The position numbers and the translations under genes are program-made. The notes under the pieces were generated by a model. That model saw only the letters and a program-made list of their open reading frames with translations. It made no database searches and was not told the DNA's origin. Positions 24,785-34,090 of a DNA stretch of 64,000 nucleotides are shown one piece after another; within the stretch, counting starts at the first letter, position 1; every line of letters starts with the position of its first letter. This DNA comes from Bacteroidales bacterium (GTDB lineage Bacteria > Bacteroidota > Bacteroidia > Bacteroidales > GCA-2748055): contig JAGLOO010000027.1 in NCBI GenBank assembly GCA_023138875.1, forward strand, positions 1-64,000. Reading direction: 5' to 3'.

Positions 24785-25363
24785 TATGAGTTTATTGAGG
24801 GAGAATTTTTTGAAAAATCACCAGCCCATCTGATCGTCAGGGCGGATCATCTAGCGTATTATATCCACATTTCTGTCCACACCTACAGTCAGATCAGCAA
24901 TCAATCCAACGGCAGGATCTACCTTCATTTTATAGTCAGGGAAGATGCCCAGATACTGTATGGTTTCAGCAACCGGGAAGAGCGTGAGATCTTTAAATCA
25001 CTCATCTCGGTGTCCGGTGTGGGTGCAAATACGGCAAGACTGATCCTTTCGTCCCTTTCGCCCGAAGAGGTTACACAAGCCATCCTGGCAGGAAATGTAG
25101 TGGTCTTACAGGGAATAAAAGGGATTGGAGCCAAATCAGCCCAACGGATCATTGTGGACCTGAAAGATAAGGTCGGCAAGGGTGCGGGAATCGATGAATT
25201 ATTCTTTTCGCAGGACAATACAAGCCACGAAGAAGCGTTATCTGCATTAGTAGCATTGGGTTTTCCGAAGAAAACCGTAGAAAAGATCCTGACCCGTATT
25301 TTATCAGAGCAGCCCGATCTTTCAGTTGAGGAGATTGTGAAGACTGCCTTGAAGTTTATGTAG
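24782..25363 (+). CDS. ruvA: Holliday junction branch migration protein RuvA
   Basis: A 193-residue junction-binding subunit that directs RuvB at Holliday junctions. The N-terminal OB domain (MYEFIEGEFFEKSPAHLIVR), the helix-hairpin-helix region (SVSGVGANTARLILSSLSPEE, LQGIKGIGAKSAQRIIVDL) and the C-terminal UBA-like domain (ALSALVALGFPKKTVEKIL) are all present. The stop is immediately followed by the sprA start. Confidence 0.95.
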   Translation: MYEFIEGEFFEKSPAHLIVRADHLAYYIHISVHTYSQISNQSNGRIYLHFIVREDAQILYGFSNREEREIFKSLISVSGVGANTARLILSSLSPEEVTQAILAGNVVVLQGIKGIGAKSAQRIIVDLKDKVGKGAGIDELFFSQDNTSHEEALSALVALGFPKKTVEKILTRILSEQPDLSVEEIVKTALKFM

Positions 25364-28300
25364 TTGAACAGGCGGTATTACCATATATTCCTTATATCCA
25401 TTGGATTTCTGTTGGCGATTGGATCAAATGCCCAGGATACCACTCTGAATTACCCATTTACTGACAAAGGGTCCTATCCTTTCTCATTCTCCGGTCTGAA
25501 TTCACCCCTCTACCTGCAAAACCCTTCCAACATCAATTCGCAGGTTATCTATGATCCGCTGACGAGACAGTATATTTTTTCTGAGACCATCGGGAGCTGG
25601 AATTACCGGAATCCTACCCTGATGACCATGGATGAGTATCAGAGGTATGAATTCAGGAAATCGGTGGAAGAATACTGGCGAATGAAGTCCAGCGGCGGAT
25701 CACTGGAATCCCAGCTATCCTTCATCCCCCCGATTCAGGTGGGTGGTGAAGCCTTTGACAAGCTGTTTGGTTCAAATATCATCAACATCGTTCCTTCTGG
25801 AAGTGCAGAGCTGATCTTTGGTTTCAACCTATCCAAGCAGGACAACCCAAACATCAGTGAAAGGCTCAGGAGTGTTCCATCCTTTACGTTTGATGAAAAG
25901 ATCATCATGAATGTGGCCGGTTCCATCGGCGACAAGATGGCCATGGATATCAGTTACAATACCGAGGCTACATTTGATTTTGAAAACCAGACCAAGCTGG
26001 AATACTCGGGGAAGGAGGATGAAATCATCAAGAAGATTGAAGCCGGGAACGTGAACCTTCCGTTGCCCGGTTCACTGATCAACGGGAGCATGAGCCTGTT
26101 CGGATTGAAAACTGAACTTCAGTTCGGAAAACTGAGGGTGACCAGTGTCTTTTCACAGCAGAGGGGTGAATCGTCGGTGATCAATGTGCAGGGTGGAGCA
26201 CAGCTCACGGAGTACTCGGTGACTGTGGATGATTATGATGCCAACAAACACTTTTTCATGTCCGACTACTTTCGTGATAACTACAACCGTGCTCTTTCCC
26301 GGTTGCCGGTGATTACTTCCGACGTTTCCATCACCCGGATGGAGGTGTGGGTGACCAACAAAACCACCAATTTTGAAAACTCCAGGAACATTGTGGCGGT
26401 AAATGACCTGGCCGAAGCGGAACCCAGATCGGTGATCTTCAGCCGCAATCCCGGACAGACAGGAAGCTATCCCAGGAATGAGCTCAACGATGCTTATTCC
26501 CAGTTGACCACCACCTATGCTGCCATCAGGGATATCAAGAATGTCTCGGGTGAACTTGAGGACGCCGGACTGGTCCTCGGAGTGGATTTTGAAAAGATAG
26601 AGAATGCCCGGTTGCTTTCTTCCCGGGAATATCGTTACAATGACAAACTGGGTTACATCTCGCTGAATACGGCCCTCAATACAGATGAGATCCTGGCGAT
26701 TGCCTATGAATATTCCTATCGCGGTCAGACCTTCCAGGTGGGGGAACTATCACAATCCAGCGGGATCAGTGCACCCCAGTCCCTCATCTTGAAGCTGGTT
26801 AAGCCCACCAACTTCACTCCCAACAGTTACACCTGGAAGTTGATGATGAAAAACGTCTATGCACTTGGGGCTTACCAGGTCAGTCAGGATGAATTCACCC
26901 TGGATGTACTTTACCGGGACGACAAAACGGGAAATGCCATCAACTACATCCCGGAAGGCGACCTGAACAGGACCATTCTGATCAGGCTGCTCAACCTGGA
27001 CAACATGAACTCCCAGCGGGATCCCTATCCGGATGGGATATTTGACTTTTTGAACGGGGTGACCATCAATCCGTCCAACGGCAGGGTATTTTTCCCCTTG
27101 CTGGAACCATTTGGATCGGACCTGGAGAAGATTCTGCGGGATAGCCTTGTGGGTGAAAATGTGGACCTGGCCATCCAGAAGTATGTGTTCCAGGAACTCT
27201 ACGATTCCACCAAGACCAAGGCGCAACAAATTGCGGAAAAGAACAAATTTCTGATCGCAGGAGAATACTCCTCCTCCAACAGTTCGGAGATCATGCTGAA
27301 CGCCATGAATGTTCCGCAGGGTTCGGTGAAGGTGACAGCCGGCGGCAGGGAACTGGTAGAGGGACAGGACTATACGGTGGATTATATGCTGGGGAGGGTG
27401 ACCATCATCAACCAGGGGATCCTGGAGTCGGGAACTCCCATCAGGATATCCCTGGAGAACCAGTCACTTTTTAACTTCCAGACCAAGACCCTGGTGGGTA
27501 CCCACCTGGATTACAAGATCTCAGACAATTTCAATCTGGGAGTAACGGCCATGCACCTTACCGAGCGGCCCCTTACCCAGAAAGTGAATATTGGTGACGA
27601 GCCCATCTCCAATACCATCTGGGGATTGAACGGTAGCTACAGTACCGAGTCTCAGTTGATCACCACCATTGTTGACAAGCTGCCATTCCTGGAGACCAAG
27701 GCCCCGTCCTCCCTGACAGTGATTGGAGAATTTGCTCAACTTATTCCCGGCCATTCCCGGGCCATTGAAAAGGAGGGAAATGCATACATTGATGATTTTG
27801 AAGGAAGCGAAACTTCCATTGATCTGAAACAATTTTCATCCTGGAAACTATCCAGTACACCGCGTGGATTCTTCAGCGAAGCTGAATTGAATAACAACCG
27901 GGCATACGGATATGGAAGGGCCAAACTGGCCTGGTACCAGATCGACCCCCTTTTCGTGAGGAAGGAATCGCGTACACCCGAGCATATCAAGGCCAATCCG
28001 GATATTGCTTCCAGTGCCTATGTATATGAGGTTTATGAACGGGATATTTTCCCCAACAAGGAAAATCCCAACGGGATTCCTACCAATATTTCTGTATTGA
28101 ATGTGGCTTACTATCCCAATGAGAGAGGTCCGTATAATTATGATTATGAGCGCATTAATGACGATGGTAAATTACTGGAGCCCACGCATCGCTGGGGAGG
28201 GATCATGCGCGAGATCTACTCCAGTGATTTTGAACAGGCCAACGTGGAATTTATCGAGTTTTGGCTCATGGATCCCTTTGCGGAGATGCCCAACCACAGT

Positions 28301-31300
28301 GGAGGAAACCTCTATTTTAACCTGGGGAATATATCCGAGGATGTATTAAAGGACTCAAGGAAAACATTTGAAAATGGATTGCCTTCCTCCGAGTTGGTAG
28401 AAAAAGTGGATACAACTGTATGGGGACGGGTGCCGTTGACCCAATCACTGGTGCAGGGTTTCAATGCAGGTGATGAGACCAGAAAATACCAGGATGTGGG
28501 TCTGGACGGACTCTCGTCTCAGAACGAGGTTCGGTTCTTCTCTGAAAACCCGGATGATTATCTGAACAAGATCGATAGCATGTACAATTCCGGGTACCTT
28601 TCAGCCGAAGCCCGGAATGCCATATTTGCGGATCCCTCTTCCGATAACTACATGTATTATCGAAGCAGGGACCATGATGCGGCCCAACATGATATCCTCA
28701 CCCGGTACAAGGCGTATAACAACCATGAAGGGAACTCCCCCAGTGACGCAGATAATGATGAATCCTATCCCACATCGGGAACCTCCCTTCCTGATATTGA
28801 GGACATCAACAGGGACAATACCCTGAGTGAGGGAGAAAGCTTTTTTGTTTACCAGGTCGACCTGGAAAAGAGTGAACTCGAGGTGGGCAGGAACAACATC
28901 GTGGATAAGGTGGTAGACAGGGTGACCTATCTGAACGGGGAGAAGGCAGATGTGACCTGGTACCAGTTCAGGATTCCCATTTACGATTACCAGGGGACAG
29001 TGGGTGATATTTCCGATTTCAAAACCATCCGGTTCATGAGGATGTTCATGACCGGATTCAAAGATACCACCATACTCAGGTTTGCCAGGCTTGACCTGGT
29101 CCGCGGGGAATGGCGGAGGTATGCACTTCCGTTTACACAGGGTGGTGAAGACTGGACCGGCGAGGAACCGACCGAGGGAACACTGGCCATCTCGGCGGTA
29201 AATATTGAGGAAAATGCTGGAAAAACTCCGGTTAACTATGTTTTGCCACCAGGTTTCAACCGCCAGATCGATCCTACCCAACCACAGCTCCGACAGCTGA
29301 ACGAACAATCCATTGTTCTGAAGGTACATGAGCTTGCTGACGGGGATGCCCGGGCAGCCTACAAGAATACCGAGCTGGATATCCGACAGTATAAAAAGCT
29401 CCGCATGGAAGCCCATGCCGAAGCCATTCCGGGCATCGTACTGGAAGAAAATGAACTGGTCGCATTTATCAGGTTGGGTTCTGACTACCAGGGCAACTAT
29501 TATGAGTATGAGGTTCCCATGAAGCTTACTCCTCCGGGTAAGTATGATAACGACAGTGAAAGCGACCGGAAGATCGTTTGGCCCGAAGCCAATAAATTTG
29601 AGATTGTGCTGGACCAGTTCAAGGAAGTAAAGCAGGCCAGGAACCGGGCCATGAGTGATCCCGAAAGTGAAGTAAGCATCAGTTCGGTTTTCTCTATCCT
29701 GGATGAAAAGGGGAACCGCATTTCCGTTTCTGGGAATCCAAATATGAGCAGTATTCGTACCATCATGATCGGGGTGCGCAATCCCAAATCGGGCAACAAT
29801 CCATATGGCCGGGATGATGGACTTCCCAAGTCGGGTGAGATATGGCTTAATGAGCTGCGCCTTACTGACTTCAATGAAAAAGGCGGGTGGGCCGCCAACG
29901 GAAGGGCCACACTGAAGCTGGCAGACTTTGGTAATGTGACCTTTGCCGGGAATACGAGTCAGCCCGGGTTTGGAAGCATAGAACAGAAGATGAATGAGCG
30001 CTCCAGGGAACAGGTGATCCAATATGACGTCTCCTCTAATCTGCAGATGGGCAAGTTCTTCAAACAGGAACTGGGGGTCAATATACCTGTTTTTGCCAGC
30101 TACTCAAAAGCCATTGTTAATCCTGAATACAATCCGCTGGATCCTGATATTCCATTGAAAGAGGCCATCGATGAGGCCCAGACTGAGACAGAGCGGGATT
30201 CCATCATCCGGAATGCCAGGGACATCGTTGAACGGAAATCATTCGCAGTGACTAACGTCAGGATGAACAAGGCTGGAACCAAGAAGAGGATCTACAGCCT
30301 TTCCAATTGGTCGGCCAGTTTTTCCCTGAATGAAATGATCAGCCGCAACCCCAATCTGGAGTATTACAATACGCGGAAAGTGAGGGGAAACATCAGCTAC
30401 AATTTTAATACAAGGCCCAAGAACGTTCAACCTTTCAAGAGTGTTAAATGGATGAATTCCGACTGGTTGAGGATTGTTAAGGACCTGAATTTCAATTACA
30501 CCCCATCGCAGATTTCGTTCAGGACCAACATGGACCGCTATTACCTGGAAAAGCAGGTCAGGAACATCAACAATCCCGATTTCATAGTGACACCAACCTT
30601 CAAGAAAGATTTCTTATGGAACCGGTACTTTGATTTGAAATTCGACCTGACGCGCAACCTGCGATTCGACTTTTCTTCCACCAATATTGCCAGGATTGAT
30701 GAACCTGAAGGGCGCTGGAATAAGGAACTGGACAGCTATGAGGTCTACCGGGATTCCCTGTGGCGGAGTATCCTTGCCGGGGGTCGGACCACCAGCTACT
30801 TCCACCAGTTCAATGCCTCTTATACCATTCCTATCAACAAGATCCCGCTGCTTAACTGGATGAGTGCCAATGCGAGGTATGGTGGTACTTACGGTTGGAA
30901 TGTGGGTCCCATTATTCCGGATGACCCGGAGTTCGGACCCATCAACCTTGGGAACGCTATCAAGAACTCCAATACCATCCAGCTCAACGGTCAGCTCAAC
31001 TTCGTGAACCTTTACAACAAGGTCCCGTACCTGAAGGATATCAATGCCAAGTTCCGGAATTCCCGAACCAGGGCCCGGGAAACAGAAACCCGCATAAAAA
31101 CCAAGGTATTTACGAAGGATAACCTTTATCTGCGTGAAGGACGAGGTCGCTATGTACCCCATAACCTGAGAACCGAAACTATCAAGGTAGAGGTGTTCGA
31201 TGAGAATGGTCAGCCTGTGGAGGTTGACACCGAGATCCTGAGTGATACCCGCATCAGGATCACTTCCGGAAAGGCCGTCAGAAGTGCCAGGGTGGTTGTG

Positions 31301-32731
31301 ACCGGGACCATCGAAAAGGGAGAGAATCCGCTTATTTTCATTGCTGAATCTACGGTAAGGATTCTTATGAGTGTCCGAACTTTCAATTTAACCTATTCAA
31401 AAAGTGGAGGTACGTTCCTCCCTGGTTATCTGCCTGGAACAGATTATTTTGGAATGCAGCAATATGAAGGTGGACTGGCACCGGGATGGGAGTTTATTAC
31501 CGGCTGGCAGAATGAACGCTATGCAGAAGAAGCATTTCAAAGAAACCTCCTCACCACGGACCAGAATTTGAATGATCCGTTCAGATTCAATAATACGGAC
31601 CGGTTTACAGCCAGGGCCAACATAGAACCTTTTAACGGATTGAAGATTGACCTGACGGCCAACAGGATGTTTGCTTCCAACCTGTCGGAATACTACACTG
31701 CGGACAGGTCTGGAAACCTTCCGGCCGATACTGCACGGGGCCGGATCTACAGTGGAAATTTCAGCATGTCCTATATATCCCTGGGAACCGCGTTTGAAAG
31801 CATCGACAACAAGGTGGAGTCTTCCAAAACCTTCCTGCTGCTGAAGGATGAGTACCGAAAGGACATTTCCTATCGACTGGCAATGGATTACCTGGAGAAA
31901 ACAGGAATCCTGCTTGACGATTCTGCCGGGTATTATGAAGGATACGGACCTACTTCCCAGGAGGTGCTGATTCCTGCTTTCCTGGCTGCCTATGGAGGAC
32001 GGAAATCCAATGATGTATCACTTTCAGCCATTAAAACCATACTGGAAATTATGCCCAACTGGCAGGTGAGGTTTGACGGTCTGGGGAAAATAGAGGCATT
32101 AAAGCAATACGTGAATTCCATTGTAATGAACCACTCCTACCGGTCTACTTACAGTGTTGGTTCATTCATCAACAATCCCTTCTTTGTATATGATACCATC
32201 AACGGGGTACCCATCGCCGTCGACCTGCAGGGGAACTTCATGGTGGAACAGAATATCAACACGGTGAGTATCAATGAAAACTTCAGCCCCCTGTTCGGTC
32301 TTAACATGGATTGGAAAAACAGCCTCACCACCCGTATAGAGTATAAGCGGTCCAGAACAATTGCCATGAACATGTCCAATACCCAGGTGAACGAAGTAAA
32401 CAGCGCTGAGTTTATTGTGGGAGCAGGCTACAGGTTCAACGAGGTGCCGCTGATCATCAATCAGAAGGAGTTTACCAGCGATCTCAACGTACGGGTCGAT
32501 TTCTCCATGAGGAACAACCGAACGGTGATCCGGAAGCTGGAGGATTTATCCGGAAGTGAGATAACGGCCGGGCAACGGATCTTCAGTGTGAAAGCCTCCG
32601 TAGATTATATGCTGAGCGATAAATTCACCGTCAGGGCCTTCTATGACCAGCGCCTTACTACACCATATATTTCCAACAGTTATCCCAATGCAAACTACAA
32701 CACAGGATTCAGTTTGACGTTTACGTTGTAG
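25364..32731 (+). CDS. sprA: T9SS outer membrane translocon protein SprA
   Basis: A 2455-residue outer-membrane protein that forms the very large beta-barrel through which T9SS cargo crosses the outer membrane; in gliding species it is also needed for motility. The start is a TTG directly abutting the ruvA stop, followed by a signal peptide (MNRRYYHIFLISIGFLLAIG, cleaved after SNAQ). The long body has SprA-type blocks (YNTEATFDFENQTKLEYSGK near residue 200, SAELIFGFNLSKQDNP, and a region rich in strand-like sequences to the C-terminus). The ruvA-sprA-gcvH order is conserved in the phylum. Two T9SS cargo proteins are encoded in this window. Confidence 0.95.
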   Translation: MNRRYYHIFLISIGFLLAIGSNAQDTTLNYPFTDKGSYPFSFSGLNSPLYLQNPSNINSQVIYDPLTRQYIFSETIGSWNYRNPTLMTMDEYQRYEFRKSVEEYWRMKSSGGSLESQLSFIPPIQVGGEAFDKLFGSNIINIVPSGSAELIFGFNLSKQDNPNISERLRSVPSFTFDEKIIMNVAGSIGDKMAMDISYNTEATFDFENQTKLEYSGKEDEIIKKIEAGNVNLPLPGSLINGSMSLFGLKTELQFGKLRVTSVFSQQRGESSVINVQGGAQLTEYSVTVDDYDANKHFFMSDYFRDNYNRALSRLPVITSDVSITRMEVWVTNKTTNFENSRNIVAVNDLAEAEPRSVIFSRNPGQTGSYPRNELNDAYSQLTTTYAAIRDIKNVSGELEDAGLVLGVDFEKIENARLLSSREYRYNDKLGYISLNTALNTDEILAIAYEYSYRGQTFQVGELSQSSGISAPQSLILKLVKPTNFTPNSYTWKLMMKNVYALGAYQVSQDEFTLDVLYRDDKTGNAINYIPEGDLNRTILIRLLNLDNMNSQRDPYPDGIFDFLNGVTINPSNGRVFFPLLEPFGSDLEKILRDSLVGENVDLAIQKYVFQELYDSTKTKAQQIAEKNKFLIAGEYSSSNSSEIMLNAMNVPQGSVKVTAGGRELVEGQDYTVDYMLGRVTIINQGILESGTPIRISLENQSLFNFQTKTLVGTHLDYKISDNFNLGVTAMHLTERPLTQKVNIGDEPISNTIWGLNGSYSTESQLITTIVDKLPFLETKAPSSLTVIGEFAQLIPGHSRAIEKEGNAYIDDFEGSETSIDLKQFSSWKLSSTPRGFFSEAELNNNRAYGYGRAKLAWYQIDPLFVRKESRTPEHIKANPDIASSAYVYEVYERDIFPNKENPNGIPTNISVLNVAYYPNERGPYNYDYERINDDGKLLEPTHRWGGIMREIYSSDFEQANVEFIEFWLMDPFAEMPNHSGGNLYFNLGNISEDVLKDSRKTFENGLPSSELVEKVDTTVWGRVPLTQSLVQGFNAGDETRKYQDVGLDGLSSQNEVRFFSENPDDYLNKIDSMYNSGYLSAEARNAIFADPSSDNYMYYRSRDHDAAQHDILTRYKAYNNHEGNSPSDADNDESYPTSGTSLPDIEDINRDNTLSEGESFFVYQVDLEKSELEVGRNNIVDKVVDRVTYLNGEKADVTWYQFRIPIYDYQGTVGDISDFKTIRFMRMFMTGFKDTTILRFARLDLVRGEWRRYALPFTQGGEDWTGEEPTEGTLAISAVNIEENAGKTPVNYVLPPGFNRQIDPTQPQLRQLNEQSIVLKVHELADGDARAAYKNTELDIRQYKKLRMEAHAEAIPGIVLEENELVAFIRLGSDYQGNYYEYEVPMKLTPPGKYDNDSESDRKIVWPEANKFEIVLDQFKEVKQARNRAMSDPESEVSISSVFSILDEKGNRISVSGNPNMSSIRTIMIGVRNPKSGNNPYGRDDGLPKSGEIWLNELRLTDFNEKGGWAANGRATLKLADFGNVTFAGNTSQPGFGSIEQKMNERSREQVIQYDVSSNLQMGKFFKQELGVNIPVFASYSKAIVNPEYNPLDPDIPLKEAIDEAQTETERDSIIRNARDIVERKSFAVTNVRMNKAGTKKRIYSLSNWSASFSLNEMISRNPNLEYYNTRKVRGNISYNFNTRPKNVQPFKSVKWMNSDWLRIVKDLNFNYTPSQISFRTNMDRYYLEKQVRNINNPDFIVTPTFKKDFLWNRYFDLKFDLTRNLRFDFSSTNIARIDEPEGRWNKELDSYEVYRDSLWRSILAGGRTTSYFHQFNASYTIPINKIPLLNWMSANARYGGTYGWNVGPIIPDDPEFGPINLGNAIKNSNTIQLNGQLNFVNLYNKVPYLKDINAKFRNSRTRARETETRIKTKVFTKDNLYLREGRGRYVPHNLRTETIKVEVFDENGQPVEVDTEILSDTRIRITSGKAVRSARVVVTGTIEKGENPLIFIAESTVRILMSVRTFNLTYSKSGGTFLPGYLPGTDYFGMQQYEGGLAPGWEFITGWQNERYAEEAFQRNLLTTDQNLNDPFRFNNTDRFTARANIEPFNGLKIDLTANRMFASNLSEYYTADRSGNLPADTARGRIYSGNFSMSYISLGTAFESIDNKVESSKTFLLLKDEYRKDISYRLAMDYLEKTGILLDDSAGYYEGYGPTSQEVLIPAFLAAYGGRKSNDVSLSAIKTILEIMPNWQVRFDGLGKIEALKQYVNSIVMNHSYRSTYSVGSFINNPFFVYDTINGVPIAVDLQGNFMVEQNINTVSINENFSPLFGLNMDWKNSLTTRIEYKRSRTIAMNMSNTQVNEVNSAEFIVGAGYRFNEVPLIINQKEFTSDLNVRVDFSMRNNRTVIRKLEDLSGSEITAGQRIFSVKASVDYMLSDKFTVRAFYDQRLTTPYISNSYPNANYNTGFSLTFTL

Positions 32732-32882
32732 CGAAGATTTATGATCTTTAACAGGTCCTAAGTATGAGTGAAAAATATTACATTTAAGTCCATAAAGTCA
32801 AATATCACAGTGAACGGAGCGAGCTGTCAACTCACGAAGAGGGTATGTCACGCAAGCAAAGCGAGCTTAAAAGTTTAAAAAC

Positions 32883-33260
32883 ATGAATGTACCCGATGAT
32901 CTGAAGTACACCAAAGAACACGAATGGATTCGTGTGGAAGGTGATGACGTTGTGGTTGGAGTTACCGAATTTGCCCAGGGTGAACTGGGTGATGTGGTTT
33001 TTATCGAAATTGAAACTGAAGGGGAAACCCTTTCGTTTGGTGATACCTTTGGCACCATTGAAGCTGTAAAAACCGTATCGGATCTTTATATGCCGCTTGA
33101 TGGTGAAGTAGTAGAATTCAACCAGGCGCTTGAAGATACCCCTGAACTGGTGAATTCCCAGCCTTTTGGTGATGGTTGGATGATCAGGATCAAAATGTCT
33201 GATCCTACCCAGCTGGATGAGCTTCTTTCAGCGGATGAATACCGGGCCCTGATCGGGTAA
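32883..33260 (+). CDS. gcvH: Glycine cleavage system H protein
   Basis: A 125-residue lipoyl carrier that shuttles the aminomethyl group among P, T and L proteins. The lipoyl lysine is Lys63 in GTIEAVKTVSDLYMPLDGEV. N-terminal KYTKEHEWIRVEGDDVVVGV is typical. No other gcv genes are nearby; the position after sprA is conserved in Bacteroidota rather than functional. Confidence 0.95.
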   Translation: MNVPDDLKYTKEHEWIRVEGDDVVVGVTEFAQGELGDVVFIEIETEGETLSFGDTFGTIEAVKTVSDLYMPLDGEVVEFNQALEDTPELVNSQPFGDGWMIRIKMSDPTQLDELLSADEYRALIG

Positions 33261-33313
33261 TGTTTTTTCCGGCAGGGTTTTTGCGTGATTTCATGCATAA
33301 TCAACCCTGAATC

Positions 33314-34054
33314 ATGAAAAAAATATACAGCCTGATTGTCATTGCCCTGGTAATGGCTTCGTGTGTGGCTCCAAGAGTGGTGACACAACTCACACCGGAA
33401 GCATCCGATGGGCATTACGAAATGGGGCGTGAATACATATCCCTGAGTAACGACAGCATTGATGTTGAACTGGGTTATGACGGGATCCATGGCGAGAACC
33501 TGGTATTCGATTTTGTGGTGGTTAACAGAAGTCCCGGTGTGCTTTCCATCAATCCTTCGGATTTCTACTTTGTTTTACTGGATAGTTCCACAGCAGATTC
33601 GTCAAAACTTCCGCCGAAAATGGCCCTCCATCCTGAGCGTGTTTTGTTCAACTACGATGAAACACTGGAGGCTAAATCGGGAGAGAAAAATGCAAACACC
33701 TTTCTGGGAATCCTGGAAGCAGGATTTGGCCTGATGGCCAATACGACAGCATTCCTGGCCACGGATAATCCGGGATATATTGTGGACGCTGTTTTCAGTA
33801 CCCTGGGGACTGCTGGCCATTACGTGACCCAGGATAAAATGATCAGCGAGAATATCAGCATGATCAAGGAGGAGAAGGACATTGTAAAGGAGGAAATATT
33901 CCGCCTTTATCACTTACCTGCCGGTAAGGTTGTCAGCGGCTATGTCTATTTTCCGCAGAATCCTGATCCCGGCTATTATATGTTTTGTTTTCCGGTGGAG
34001 GATCAGTTGTTCCAATTCGTTTATCACCAGCAAAAGGTATACCACTATTATTAA
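33314..34054 (+). CDS. Putative lipoprotein of unknown function
   Basis: A 246-residue protein with a lipoprotein signal peptide and lipobox (ALVMASC, Cys about residue 17), so probably anchored in the outer or inner membrane. The mature part begins with a strand-rich domain (ENLVFDFVVVNRSPGVLSINPSDFYF), suggesting an immunoglobulin-like fold, followed by a helical segment (ISMIKEEKDIVKEEIFRLYH) and a C-terminal strand region. No family recognised. It follows gcvH by 53 bp and may be cotranscribed. Confidence 0.6.
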   Translation: MKKIYSLIVIALVMASCVAPRVVTQLTPEASDGHYEMGREYISLSNDSIDVELGYDGIHGENLVFDFVVVNRSPGVLSINPSDFYFVLLDSSTADSSKLPPKMALHPERVLFNYDETLEAKSGEKNANTFLGILEAGFGLMANTTAFLATDNPGYIVDAVFSTLGTAGHYVTQDKMISENISMIKEEKDIVKEEIFRLYHLPAGKVVSGYVYFPQNPDPGYYMFCFPVEDQLFQFVYHQQKVYHYY

Positions 34055-34090
34055 AGGTGCCTTAAAGATGCCCTAGAGGTGCCCTGTGGA

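Noticed and set aside
28601-30022. Long minus-strand open frame inside sprA
   Set aside because: It runs antisense to a strongly conserved T9SS gene, has no recognisable domain and mirrors codon bias of the sense gene.
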